NCBI GenBank assembly: GCA_037044905.1
Contig: JBAOKB010000168.1
Coordinates: 1 to 64,000 of the forward strand
Length of the DNA stretch: 64,000 nucleotides
Direction: 5' to 3'
Origin: Hortaea werneckii
Taxonomy: Eukaryota; Ascomycota; Dothideomycetes; Mycosphaerellales; Teratosphaeriaceae
Position numbers and translations under genes: made by a program. The notes under the pieces were generated by a model. That model saw only the letters and a list, made by a program, of their open reading frames with translations, was not told the origin of the DNA and searched no databases. Position 1 is the stretch's first letter. Each line of letters opens with the position of its first letter. Below, in pieces: positions 21,334 through 33,175 of this stretch.

Positions 21334-22747
21334 TTACTCCCGTATCCATGCCCAGACGAGATGCGCAAAGCTCTTCGAACCCCGGTCGATGGTCTGATAG
21401 AAGACCTCGCCAGCAGCAGCAGTAACCAGCAAACAGGCAATGAAGGCCACGCCGCTAGCCTTTGTGTACTCGTCCAGGTTGTCGCCAATCATATTAGTCG
21501 CTGTTTTGATGCCGAGAGTGTAGACGATGATGGATTGCAAAAGGTAATAGCCTAGACTATGTAAGCAGTTGGATTGATAGCATTTGGGCAGCATAACACT
21601 TACTGAATGATCGGTTGCCCAGGAAAACAAAGGCTGGATTGCTAAAGATCTTCCGCAGAATGCCAGATGTTTCAAGGAGTAAGTGAAAGCCAACAATGAT
21701 CAGGTAGCAATCGGCCCGTAGCATCGGCGCGGTGGTGTCATTCCACGTATATACACCGCCAGTGTTGTAGAGGCCAGTGTGATAGTTGATCTCTGCGGTG
21801 TAAAGATCCGGACGAGCGGCGACCCAGATCCATTGCATGATATAGCCTGCGGCCATGAGCACGACCGCACCTCCGTAGGCCAGGAGTTTATGCCGCTGGC
21901 ACTTGGCCTTGAAGTCCATGTCTACCACCAAATCTGCAAACAAAAGGCCCGTGATGGAAAACCAAGCCCATGAGTAGACCCACCAAGCCGTGATGATGAA
22001 GAAAGCTGCACCGACCAGTCTCCAGCTTTTTCGTGTGAATGGGATGATGACCATTGCAGCGTAGACTGTGTACGACTGCTGGAACAAGGCGCTCACGATC
22101 CAAAGTGTCTGCGTTGGGAAAGCCCAATTACCAGCCTGGTAGCTGAACTCGTGGGTAACCCAGAATATGTCAAAGATGGCATTGAAGTTCGTAAGGTGGG
22201 TGGGGAGGATGTAAAGATCGGCCGACATGGAAACATTGTTGGTCAGACTGGAGAAGTCATAAAGATACTGGTTACCCAGGTGAAGAGAGAAGGCAATCCA
22301 GACTACAATGAGGGCTACAGCAGTCGGAAACCATAGCCGTAAGCCTCTTCTCAGTACCGAGCTGGCCAAAGTCGTTTTCGTAGGGTCCAGAAGGAATGGA
22401 AGACATATCATTCGGGCGGAGAGGAAGATGATGGAGTTGTAGATGAGTGAGTCGTTCCAAAAGAGAATCGAAAGCGACTTTCGTAGGCCCATCTGCCATG
22501 CTGAGCCGGTGTCGTTGGCGGAATGAGCAACAGCTGCTGGAACAAACGTCTGTAAGAAGACCCAGAGGAAACTCATGATGGCCAAGCATCCTCGTACTCC
22601 GATCAAGTAGTCCTGCGTTCCATCATGCTGGCTGAGAGTCGTTTTCGGCATGTTGTTCGCCACGCCGGCCGGCAAGAGTTTGGAGGTCCATTTGGAGGCC
22701 GGCTTCTCGCTCTGCTCGTATGCAGGCGGAGGGGGTTCAGTGCTCAT
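21334..22747 (-). CDS. Acyltransferase-3 family membrane protein
   Basis: Two exons read on the minus strand, 22747-21604 and 21551-21334, with a 52-nt GTAAGT...TCTAG intron, give 453 residues. The join restores the family motif FLGNRSFS-YYLLQS. I place the start at MSTEPPPPAYEQ because the frame upstream is low-complexity arginine-rich. About ten hydrophobic segments follow the opening DYLIGVRGCLAIMSF, the usual first helix of fungal acyltransferase-3 proteins. Such enzymes move acetyl or other acyl groups onto carbohydrates or lipids across a membrane. It is divergent from the GT2-like gene across an 0.8-kb intergenic region and 3 kb from a second acyltransferase-3 gene, suggesting a shared role in cell-surface glycan modification. 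Confidence 0.82.
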
Positions 22748-23544
22748 CGTGACAGTAATGCTTGACAGGCGCCTGTGTTGCGAGGCAGTAAGCCTGAAGC
22801 AGCGGATCACACCTCTTGCGGTTTCGGTGTCTCGTTCGACGGCCACAGCGCGTACCACCCGCCGCTCTTCATCCGTCGCTACTACTACTGCACAGCGCAA
22901 CCGGGGACCTGCGGTCAATCAGTCTGCACTGCCGAGCCCGCCAAGCACCTGCTGCCCCCGAAACCCTACTTCTCCGTAGTCCGTGCCGCTTGAACCGCGT
23001 CCTCGCTTCTGCGACTTCGTTGGCGGAGAAGGAAAGGCGAGAGCAGGGAATAGCAGCAATCCTCCAACTGCCTCCACGCTCTACGCCCAGTGACACGCCT
23101 AGCTATTGCCAAGCCTCCGTTGGCAGGTTGTGAAGCTCTAGCCGCCAAAGCCAAAGCCAGATGTCGATATTCTTTTTGCGTGACGCCTTTAGCCTGCGGC
23201 TCCTTTACACGTTGCCGACGCGAGCTCTGCTGTTTTGGGACATGTGTCTGTCATGGACGCGGAACATACCTCCTATCCCTGTAGCGTGGTGAAAGATCTA
23301 AAGCAGTGGCGGTGGGACGCGTGGCTGGAGCCGGAATCAGCTGCATCTGGATCTTCAAGCTTTGGCCGCTTTAGCCGTTTGACGGTTTCAGATTGGGTTG
23401 AGCAGCTCCCTATAGTCTCGTGCGGGACGGGGTGTGCTGTTTAGCGGTGAAGCGGGCGAACGTCTCCATTGTCGGACTTTCTCTGTCAAGCTTCACTTGT
23501 CGGCGAACAGAAAAGATACAGGGCGTCTTGCTCTGATCAGCGAC
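22748..23544. promoter_or_regulatory. Shared intergenic region between acyltransferase and GT2-like gene
   Basis: About 800 bp separate the two divergent starts, so it probably serves as a bidirectional promoter. No specific operator can be named. Frames extend both start regions upstream, but their codon content is poor. Confidence 0.45.
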
Positions 23545-25097
23545 ATGGCGAGCAAGGCACACGATGACGCCGAGAAGGGCGGGTACGTGGATGTCGCAGA
23601 GAACGAAGAACAGCTGCAGAGGCCACAGCCCATCGCACAACCAAAGAGGATAGGATTCATCCAGAGATGGACCCCTACCGCATTGCTACTGTCCTACTTT
23701 GTCTTCTCCATCGCATTCTACACGGTCCTGGATGACTATTCGTGCAAAGTCTTCTGGTTCCTCTACCTGGCGATCGGCACAATAGTAGCAGGGACGACCT
23801 GTCTGGAAGCATACGATGGCCTCACTCCTCTACGGGAAGCGCGCAAGGCTGTGGCAAAGGCGGAGAGCGATGGCTGGAAGTTCAAGACAGCAGATGAAGA
23901 GCTGCCAGTCCTAAACCTGATATTCGACCTTCGCAGCGGAGACATCGCAGAGTCATTCCGAGAGATCATGCAATTACTCCGAGGGTTCACCTATCCCTCG
24001 TCCAAGGTAGTCATTAACCTTCTCCGGACCGGATACGACCTACCGGCATGCGATTATATCAACAACGACATTTCATGCGTCTCGCGCATCATCACCGTGC
24101 CCGAGTACGCCTCAGCTTCGCTCTCGGCTCGCGTGGCCTACTGTCTCGCCGTAGATGCGCCAGGCAGCGCAACATCCATCTCAGCCGTCTTTTCCGGCAA
24201 CGAACGACCCCACCCGCATGCTATTCGTCAAGCCGTCGAGAGATTAGTGCAGGACCAGAAAGTTGACGTCGTCCAGGGCCGCACAGTCATGGTCTCGCAC
24301 GGAGGGTTCACAGGAATGCTTGCGAGTCTACAGCAAGACCTGTTCAGCGCACTTCTGATGCCCGGCCGAAGCATTACGTGGAGCCTCACCTACCCTGGTG
24401 ACTCGAACACCTATTGGAGAACCGATAGTCTGCGAGCGGCCGCCACCGCGAGTGCGGTGGTATCCAGCGATGGCAAAGACTTGGGCTTTACAGCACTGGC
24501 GCGGAAGGTCAGGGCGGCGTATGACCTGAAAGTGATTGCCTACGTGGCCCCGCCGGGAGGGTTTAAGTCCTTCTGGCACGCTAATACGAGCTGGGCACGG
24601 CAGTGTTCTATGGCAACTACGAGGTATACCGGCCTTGCCTTCAAGGGTCTCTTCAAGCGGCACAAAGGCGAACAGGCTGATGCCAGCACCAAGTGGACCC
24701 TCAAGTCACGATTTGCAGTACTCTGGACCTTGCCGATTATGCGCATCGTTTCGCATGCAATTGTGCAATACTTCTGCATGGCATGGGCGATTCTATTCGT
24801 TGATACCCCGTCCTCGACAGCGGACTTTGCGAGAACGATTTACTTCCCATACCCGATCTCAATATGGCTCATAGTCGGAGGGTAAGCACTTGCCAATCAC
24901 GCTCTCTTTTCGAACATTACACTGACTTCTGTCGCAGTCTAATATGCCTTATTGGGACAGTAGGCATGCTCTACAAATCCAGATCGGAGTTTGTGCCCCT
25001 GTGGACACTGCCGTTTGCCTTCGTGCTGTATCCATTACTACTTGTATGCAATGCATTGGTGGACCTTTACGGACAGGCGGATGCACTGGTGCGGTGA
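23545..25097 (+). CDS. GT2-like membrane protein with eroded catalytic motifs
   Basis: Two exons, 23545-24881 and 24938-25097 (56-nt GTAAGC...CGCAG intron), give 498 residues. Two N-terminal TM segments (ALLLSYFVFSIAF; WFLYLAIGTIVAG), a cytosolic domain and three C-terminal TM segments match fungal family 2 glycosyltransferases. Family landmarks are recognisable: RPHPHAIR, DVVQGR and DSNTYWR (canonical GSNGYWR). However, the metal-binding DxD normally just before RPHP is here S217-G218-N219-E220, and the QxxRW box reads TSWARQ around W350. Either the protein is a non-catalytic relative or it uses a different chemistry. A longer frame opens on GTG at 23434, but I prefer the ATG at 23545. Confidence 0.7.
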
Positions 25098-26039
25098 CAG
25101 TAGGACTTGTTTTCTCACTTTAGATATCTACAGAAACATTGGTAATACGAGGCAACGACATTTGGCATTTTAATGCACATTTGACAGATCCGTTATATCT
25201 TTTTTCCAGGCCCGGGTAAACGGAGTTGAAGTTTGACTGGACGATAAGTCTGCCAGTCCGTCGGCGTACCGGCAGAAGTGGCCGCTTCCGGTATCCAGTG
25301 CGAGAGTCTTCGCGCTTTCATCAGACTGACGTTCAGTGTGCGCGATAGTGCAGCGAAGATTGCAAAGCCATAAAATATTGTTAGTCCGAACGGTTTTACA
25401 GAATTCGGTTGATATGGTGCCGCTCGAGCCGTTGTTGACAGGAACCGGATACTGACCCCGTCGACCATATCGTCGATCTGGGTAGAGAAAAGCAGGCGAG
25501 AGGAAATTGCAGATGATTCCGCTGAGCCCCGCTAAACCTGTCAACAGGCCAGTAGTTTCAGTAGCAGCAGCGTATATGATGTCTATCACACCCGTGTATG
25601 GTATTTAATTGCGTGCGTGCGGGCCCTGCTGTTTGGGCCTCCACTCTCCGCGGCCGGAGTAGTGCTGTTGTTGGAGACGAGACAGCGGGCAGCAAGCCAC
25701 TCTTGGCGTCATCGGTTCCTGCAGCTAGTAGCTTCGCCAAACGACTATTTTTTTTAGCTCCTTGGATAGAACATGCACGGCCGGGCGGTGGCGTTCTGGG
25801 ATCTCCCCGTCGCCGATAACCCTTCGGTTGCTTCCTTGGGTGCCGCGAATGTCTTCTGGTCGCGGGTGGGTAGCGTAGCGTAGACACTCGGAGGAGCTCT
25901 GTTGCAGGTAGGGGCACACGTAGGAAGGAGGCTTGTTCAGAAGGTTGTTACTGGAGCTCTTGTCCCTTCTTGACTACGACCGCTCGGTCTGCTCTCCCAG
26001 CTGCAATCGCTGAATCCTCATGTTTTATGTCTCGTAGCC
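25098..26039. other. Intergenic, 0.94 kb
   Basis: No supported gene. It separates two genes on the same strand; the last part is presumably the promoter of the fusion gene. Confidence 0.45.
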
Positions 26040-29000
26040 ATGCTCGGCTCCAAGCATGTCCCCTTCGTATGGGCAGCGTTCGGTAGCTTGCTCGGGATCG
26101 CAATAACTCAAAGTACGAACACGACAGCGGCGACAAGCGATTGCCCTTGTGGCTTTGTGGACAACGCTTCCCAGAAAGTGTACAGCGACAGCATCATCGT
26201 CTATTTCAACGAAACCGACCAGGTGCCACCGACATCTTCGCCGTGGACACATTCGAGCACGAATATGAAGTTGGGTGGAATATCTACTACCGGGAAGGTG
26301 CAGTTGAGAAGAATGCGTACTTTGAAGAGGGTTCGGATTGGAGTTTTGAAGGACCAACACACCTGAACCTGAATGTGTCCGGAGCGACGCCAGAGCATCT
26401 GGTGAACGGCGCGCAGTTGCAGAGTGTGCGCCAGGACATACAGTATGGAACGTTCCGGGCACTCATGAAGAGTCCGCAGCCATGGGCGGCAGGAGGAGGC
26501 AGCGCACTCTCTATGCGCTTGTGGTACAATGAGACAAGTTCGGCAGAGCTCGACCTCATGAACATGGACGATTCCACAAACAACGCTCAGATGCGCGCGA
26601 CAGTGAGTAACAACGATGAGGACCTGTCATGGGTCATGAACTACACTACGCTGGAGACTCCGGAATGGGCAGCCATCAGCCCGTGGGACTTCTGGGAATG
26701 GCGTATGGAATGGGACAGGGACACGCTAGCTTGGTATTCGAGTTATAATCAGACACACAACGTGAGCACTGCCGCGGCGCAACTGGTCGACGTGCCTACA
26801 GCTGCCTACTTCAAACATTGGTCGTTGGGAGATGAGGACTGGATGCAAGGTCCGCCTATGAGTGACAGCATGGCCGCAGTCGGCTGGGTACGATTCTTCT
26901 TCAATACCTCTGGAACTACGACCTCGAAGATCGACTCTCAAGAGTGCGATGCAAGCCAACTATGCTCAGTCGACGATATGACTTTGAGGTTGAGCACCGA
27001 CTATACTGCTGAAGCAACGCAGCGCCCCTCTCCAGGATCGCTGCACCAGCACAGATCGAAGACTGCAGGCATCGCACTGATCGCAATTAGCTTGGCGTTC
27101 AGTGCTGCTCTGCTCATTTTCGTACTCTTGCAGAAGTGGAACGACCGACGGCAAATCAAGCGTGATGCTACTGCAGCCGCGGCGCGACCTAAGATGCCGA
27201 AGTCACCTATGCCCAGCGAGTACATGATGACTTCCAAGAGCAGACCTGAGTCGGAAGCATTCACGACCCAGACGGATGTTGAGTTACACAACCTCGGTAA
27301 CCAGGCAAGTTCGACAACTCTCATCCCCAACAGTGAGGATCCACCTTGGGTTCAGGAGCACAAACGGACCTTGAGCCAGCGACCTCTGCTTGGACATCAC
27401 GACTCAACAGCTGCTAGTTCGACAACCGCCTTTTCGCCGAGCACACAGACTCCAGGCGTCAACCCGTTTGCAACACCAGCTAGTGAGAGGAACAATCCCT
27501 ACATTGGCTCGCAAAGCGGACCGGATGCCATCGAGCCTTTCTCTGAAATTCCTCTCAACAGACAGCAACCTACAAACCCGGCGACGCCAGCTGATCGATC
27601 AACCGCCGACCTGCTGGCTGCTGGCAAGCCATTGCCCAAAGGCGAGCCAGAGGGCTCAGCAGCGGCAGCTAATCCAGGTGCAAAAGCAGACGTCAAGCCG
27701 AATCCTCCAACAGCCGGTGCAGGTGCTCCTCCAGTGGCGCGTACTCGCGTCGACTATCTTGCGGGCCTGGTAGCCGTGTGTTCTCTCATCGTGTCTTGCA
27801 CTCACTTCATCTTGACCTTTGTTCCGCACGCCAGTATGGAGTACATCGATGCGCACTACTCCAGTGAGGACTGGGCACGTCGTACCATTGGACCATTCTT
27901 CTTCAACGAGATCTGGGTCGGCCTGTTCTTCACTACGTCTACTCGCTTCTTGACTACCGGTTACCTCCGCAACGGAAAACTCAGGACCATTGCTGAGAAA
28001 ATTGTGTGCCGCACACCGCGTCTCATGATACCGATTGCCGCAGTCATCCTGTTTGAGTACTTCCTTATGGATCTAGGGGCTACCAAGTACCTCGAGTACA
28101 TCCCCTCTATCACTTGGTCTACGTGGCCGTCGACTGAGGTATACAACAACTTCGGCTGGTTCATCAACGAGACTCTGCAGATCATATACCTTATACCGAA
28201 TGCCGCACCGCAGCTGACTTGGAACTTCTGCACTGGTGTCCTCTGGACAATCCCCGTGCAGCTACAGAACTCCTGGCTTGTGCTCCTTGGCGTGGTCATT
28301 ATCAAAGAGATCAAAACGCCATGGAAACGATTCGGGTACTACGGCTTCGTCATCATCAATCACTGGTATGGGCTGTCCTGGGGCTCCTACTTCTGGTTCG
28401 GCCTCATGATGGCGGATCTGGACATCACTTACAAGTACCGCAAGTTCATCCAGTCGCGCTGGTGGGTGCACTACCCAATGATGACTCTGGCAAGCATTCT
28501 CGTCTTTGTCTGCTTGGCCAACGACCTGCTCAGTATCTGGGTAGGCTGGACCTTCAGTACGGAAGAACGCAACATCCATCCGGAATTCCAGAGCGGGTAT
28601 AACCTTGGCCAGACGGAAGAGGCTGGTTACCCGGACTACACGGAGCCCAAGCTTAACGGGCTTATCTTCGCCGTAGCGTCGCAGTATATCGTGGAGCTGA
28701 GCACGTGGGTACAAGCGTGCCTTTCCACTAAAGTCTTCCTCTGGCTGTTCCCACACGTGTTCACCATCTACCTCATTCACGGCCTTGTCTTCTGGTCCAT
28801 TGGGTCGCTAGTATGCGTCTTCTTCGCCGCTCAAGGCCTCGCCTACTGGCTGAACATGCTGCTCACGGCGCTCATCTGTTACGTGACGCTATTCGCATCG
28901 CTGCCGATCGTCACGCCCGTGATGGAGATGCTGGGGAAGGAAATCACGAAGGGAATCTGGATCAGTGCGAGTGAGGAGCCGGCGCCGTGGCGTCCGAGCA

Positions 29001-29101
29001 CTTATCCTTTTACTATTGACGAGATCCGAGAGATGGTACATCGGAGGGATGATGAGGAGGAAGATGGGTATGATGGGAAGGGTAAAGGGAGGGCAACTTA
29101 G
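26040..29101 (+). CDS. Secreted GH16/lectin-like domain fused to acyltransferase-3
   Basis: About 1,019 residues in two overlapping frames. The start ATG at 26040 opens a signal peptide (VWAAFGSLLGIAI) followed by DCPCGFVDNASQ and IIVYFNETDQ. The frame must then change near 26222-26230, where there is no room for an intron, so I infer a one-base assembly deletion. The ectodomain is concanavalin A/GH16-like, with the active-site strand reading AELDLMN (26543-26563): the second catalytic glutamate is Asn, so hydrolysis is unlikely and glycan binding is more plausible. Then come a TM (about 27066-27130), a low-complexity cytosolic linker of about 200 residues, and an acyltransferase-3 domain starting RTRVDYLAGLVAVC with a helix-borne His (CTHF). 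It would couple extracellular glycan binding with acylation at the plasma membrane. Confidence 0.75.
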
Positions 29102-29431
29102 GGTGTTGGTAATGTTTAATATTTTCATACAGACAAGACATAGCGAAGGCGTTTCTTGGGAGAGAGGTTGATAGTATCCGAGCATGAATTAACGGCATTG
29201 GTTCCAAGTATGCAAGATTCTCATTGTCTCGGTTTTCCAGTTGGCTCATTTCAAAATTGTGGAATCGAAGGACTCCTCCTCGCGGCGACATCAGCAGCTG
29301 AGAGCGCATATCGCTCATATGAATAGTCTGCTTTTGAAGGATGATTAATGGAGGCTGAACGTCTGTCGTCTACCCAGAGTGATGGAATCGCTGTGATCCC
29401 CAGACGAACACACACAAGACAGAAAGACTAT
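29102..29431. other. Intergenic, 330 bp, between convergent genes
   Basis: 3' flanks of the fusion gene and of the GFA gene. Nothing else seen. Confidence 0.5.
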
Positions 29432-29905
29432 CTACTGCTCATCCTTAACATCCTCCCCCAACGGCGCCATCCACGCACTAGCCTTCTTCCGGAACAACTC
29501 CAACTTCGGCGGCGGCAGGTCGACCTCATCGGCAAAGAGACCGTACTGCAAGCACCAGACGTCCGGAGCATGGCCTTCAATTATTCGCACGGGACTCCCG
29601 CATTCTGAGCACATACTGCGCTCCATAGGCTTGCCACTGCCCGTGTCGGCATCGATGTAAGTGACGTGGCTAGAGCCAGTGATCTCAACATGCTGTTTGG
29701 GGACCATGAAAGCAAAGGAGGCGATGCCGCCGCTGCGACGCTTGCAGGATGCGCAATGGCATATTAGGGAGTCAAAGTCGGCTAGTGGCGCATCTACGGA
29801 TACCTGAAGATCTCCTGTGAGCGGGTTGTGATTCCAGTAACCTTGATGGATTAGGCACGGGCATACTTCGACTTTGCCGCAGAGACAGCGTCCTTTGGTG
29901 GGCAT
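29432..29905 (-). CDS. GFA/CENP-V-type zinc protein
   Basis: 157 residues from an ATG. The zinc ligands of the glutathione-dependent formaldehyde-activating (GFA) family are in place: C7-L-C9, C49-H-C51-x2-C54 and C99-x2-C102, with the typical KRRSGG and CGSP. GFA-fold proteins bind glutathione adducts or small electrophiles; most fungal paralogues have no known substrate. Positions 29866-29815 look like a 52-nt intron (GTATGC, CTAAT, ACAG), but splicing it would break the frame as assembled. The insert CPCLIHQGYW is not typical of the family, so an intron plus an indel is possible. Confidence 0.82.
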   Translation of the reverse strand: MPTKGRCLCGKVEVCPCLIHQGYWNHNPLTGDLQVSVDAPLADFDSLICHCASCKRRSGGIASFAFMVPKQHVEITGSSHVTYIDADTGSGKPMERSMCSECGSPVRIIEGHAPDVWCLQYGLFADEVDLPPPKLELFRKKASAWMAPLGEDVKDEQ

Positions 29906-30182
29906 ATCGTTATCACAGAGCTGGTCCCACTTTGCTGAATTGGCTTTCTAGTCCGGCTTGCAAGGTGCTGATGTCTTGTAGGCTTTATTGAACGAACCAC
30001 GCAAGTCAAGATCGCCGAACATAACGTTGTTGGAAGACCTCAAGAAGATGATGATGCATGACGTCAATCACGCAAGGCATCTAGGCACCTCCCCTTTCCC
30101 TTCGATTGTGCAGAATACTAGGTATGAAGATCGGGAAGACACAACCTGAGTCTCGGTCCGCTATTGGGCCAGGGCATTGATA

Positions 30183-32535
30183 CTACCCAATAGAAGGATA
30201 GTTCTGCGCAAAAGCCTGCTGCAACTCAGCCGGATCAAAAGCCCAATTTTCAAAAGTCCAGGCTTCAATCTCATCCAGATCCAACAGAGGCGGCTGCCCC
30301 GACAGATCCGGATCCTGAAGCATCGTTGTCTGAGGAGCAGGCGGGAGATAGCCAAGCGCAGTATTCTCTAATCCTGGCTCCCCCGTCAGTTGAGCAGGGG
30401 GCCGATCCCGGGGACGAACAGAGGAAGTGTTCAAAGCCGAAGACTCTTCCTGCTGGCAAGCCATGATCTTGTAATAAGGTCTCGTGATCTTCTCAATAGC
30501 CTCTTGCATGAAGTCCGCTCGCTTTGCAGGCTCCTTACGGGATTTCCAATATCCATGCGCAGCGAGCGCGATCCAGAGCTGGCGCTGCTCGCGGCCAAAC
30601 CGGATGACTTTGTCTGTGAGCATTTGGATGGCTTCTTCCATGACTCGGTCGGCGTGGTGCTCGACGATCTGGCCGATGGCGCTGTCTGCGCGGATGTCGA
30701 CTGTGGTGGCGACGTGACAGATTGAGAGGGCCGCACGGAGCTGATCGTTGCAGGTCAGTTCGAGCGCATAGCAGCCTTTGTCTACGAAGAATCGTTAGCA
30801 CGTATACGTATGTTAGGGCAGATCATGTCACCGACTTACTGATGAGCTTCCGGTGCGTATCAATGATCCTGGTGGCATTGTCGATGAGCATCATCCTAGA
30901 GAAGCTACGCTCAGTCGAACTTTCAGCCTGCCGAATCTGACGGTCATGGAGTACCAGCAAGTACTGTCGGAGATTGAGCACGAGCAGAGCACGTGGTGCT
31001 TCCGAGTCCTCTGACTGCCACTCTGGAATAGCTTGTAAGTGAGTTTCAATCTCCTCCGAGAATCGCTTCACGTCATTGAAAGAGAGAGTCTGCCGGATAT
31101 TGTTCAAAGTGGTGTTCAAGCCGTGCCGGAGGAGGGTGGACTCGCTTGCCTTGCTAAGATATGACGAATTGGTGAATTCTTGTGCTAGTTTGGAAGTTGG
31201 AAGTTCTCCACTATCTTGATCGACATCTCTGTCATGCATATTGATCGGTGGCGGGCAATCGGCCTGTAGAGTCCACGGTGCGGACACCATACCCCTGTCA
31301 AAGGCAGCCTGTAACTCTAGCTCCACGACAGCTTGCCAGATTCTACGGCGAAGTTCCTTGTCAAGGGCTGAAGTAGGCTTGCGGATCAGATCAGGGTTTC
31401 GATGTAGGCCAGCACACATGCAAAACCGAAGCAAGTTTCCAGCATCAGTCCATGTCCGCTTGTACTTACGAGCGCTAGCCTGCCTCGCTAACAGAAGTAA
31501 GAAGCGGATCTGAAAATCCGTCGCAGTAACACGCTTTTGACTCTGCATCCGAAGCCACTCGTCCACGGCTTGGATGTAAGTGACAGCCTTCTCTCTAGCC
31601 ATCGAGCTGCCTGCAGCGTATAGCCACGGCTGGCCCGACGTCAAGCACTGCGCCGCAGCTATCATTAGCAGTATCAAAGCTGCAAAATGAGCCCGTGCTC
31701 CCTTCGTATCGGCCCAGAAGTCCGTGTATTCCTGCCAGAAGCTAGGCAGATGGATAATATGATAGATGGAACCGTAATTAGCAAAGTAGAGCTCAAGCAA
31801 AGAATCGACTTCCGTCTTTGAAGGTACCAAAGCCTTCAACTCATCGTCCGTATACGGCTGAGGTCGTGTTGAAGCAGAGTCGGTCTTGTCCTCCAGACCG
31901 TGCATGTCCTGGCGGATTCGCGCTAGGGCGGGGAAACGTTCGAAAGTCTCCTTGGTAAAGACGTTCAAGTCCGGGATATGTGCGATCAGGGCACCAGGGT
32001 GAGTGGTGCCGTGGAACTGCGTCTTGAAAGACCTGCCACGAAGCAACATAGTCTCGCGATCGGTAACGCTATCACCTGAGATCTGCTGCTCCGCGACGAC
32101 GCCAGTCACCGATTCCGGCGTGAGTGGAAGCTTGGAGTTCCTCCATCGTTGCATGGGATCCAGGGATTGAGTGTGCCCATTCTGTGCCAGCGCCGCTTCT
32201 AATTGCTTGATACGACGTTCCTGGTACTCCAGACGGGAAAGCGCATCACCCAGGGGGGCGGGAGGCTGTTGAATAGGTCTGCTGATATGTGCGTCGAAAG
32301 GGCCTTTGCCCTCGCCATCTGAGCGCGGCGCCTCGGTCGAGTCATCGATATAGAGGCAGTTCGCCGCGTTGCCAGCCCTGGAACAACGGCCACAGGCCGG
32401 CATCTGGCGGTCGCATTGGAGCTTTCGCCTCCGACAATCGTAGCATGATAGGACCTTCCTTCTTCGTTTGCGTTCGCTGGTGCCGGTGTCAGGGGAAGCT
32501 GGCCGGCGTGCTGGTGTCGTTGTACTATCCATCAT
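30183..32535 (-). CDS. Zn2Cys6 transcription factor with fungal-specific domain
   Basis: Two exons on the minus strand, 32535-30840 and 30781-30183, with a 58-nt GTAAGT...CGTAG intron with TGCTAAC branch site, give 764 residues. The DNA-binding cluster is C31-x2-C34-x6-C41-x6-C48-x2-C51-x8-C60 in a basic context (SERKRRRKVLSC). A linker with a possible coiled coil (YQERRIKQLEAAL) leads to the fungal middle-homology domain (LELYFANYGSIYHIIHLPSF onward). It is a nuclear regulator. Its position between the surface-glycan genes and the laccase makes local control plausible, but nothing in the sequence proves the targets. Confidence 0.9.
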
Positions 32536-33175
32536 GATTACTACCCCGATCGGATGTCTTTTGCCGGACGGGGAACGAAAGGCGTCTTAGAAGCGAGGTC
32601 GCACGAGATGAGGCTTCTTACGGCCGACGATAATATCTTATCAATCCGATCAAGCTTCTTGAATCACAGTCTGCATTGCACCAAGGGGCGCATCACCGCA
32701 CAATGCCCTCTGCCCTCTTTGTCGTCGTAATGGCTGTGTGCATGTTTTGTCGTGGCAAGAGAAGCCACAGCGACGTCGGCTTTGTCCAAGTCCGAAATCT
32801 CCGAAGCTTCGGCCGAGGCTTGGGGTAGAAACATGCACTACGGAACGTACAGAGGTTCTTTGCCAAAGGTTTCATGTCATGCGCCATTACTATATATGTC
32901 TTCCTCGACATGCGTTGTAAACTGCGATTTTGGACGTCTTGAGTTAATTTACTACACTTTTGTAAGGGATATATGCTAATGCAGTTAGTCACTTCCTTGC
33001 ACGAAACCGATGGATCACCATAAATGGCACGCAGGGTTTCTAGCATTATGGCGCCGTACGCATGCCATGACCATACTATTGTCTCAGAGAAATCCTTGCA
33101 TTCTTCTTTCCCCATACCATGCGATCTGTTCTGCTTCCTTGATTCAGCCCTCGAGTAGGCTCTTGTCTAACGACT
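32536..33175. other. Intergenic, 640 bp
   Basis: Upstream of the transcription factor and downstream of the secreted protein gene. No supported gene. Confidence 0.5.

Noticed and set aside
25170..25589. 139-aa minus-strand frame between the GT2-like and fusion genes
   Set aside because: No domain, no splice support, weak codon content.
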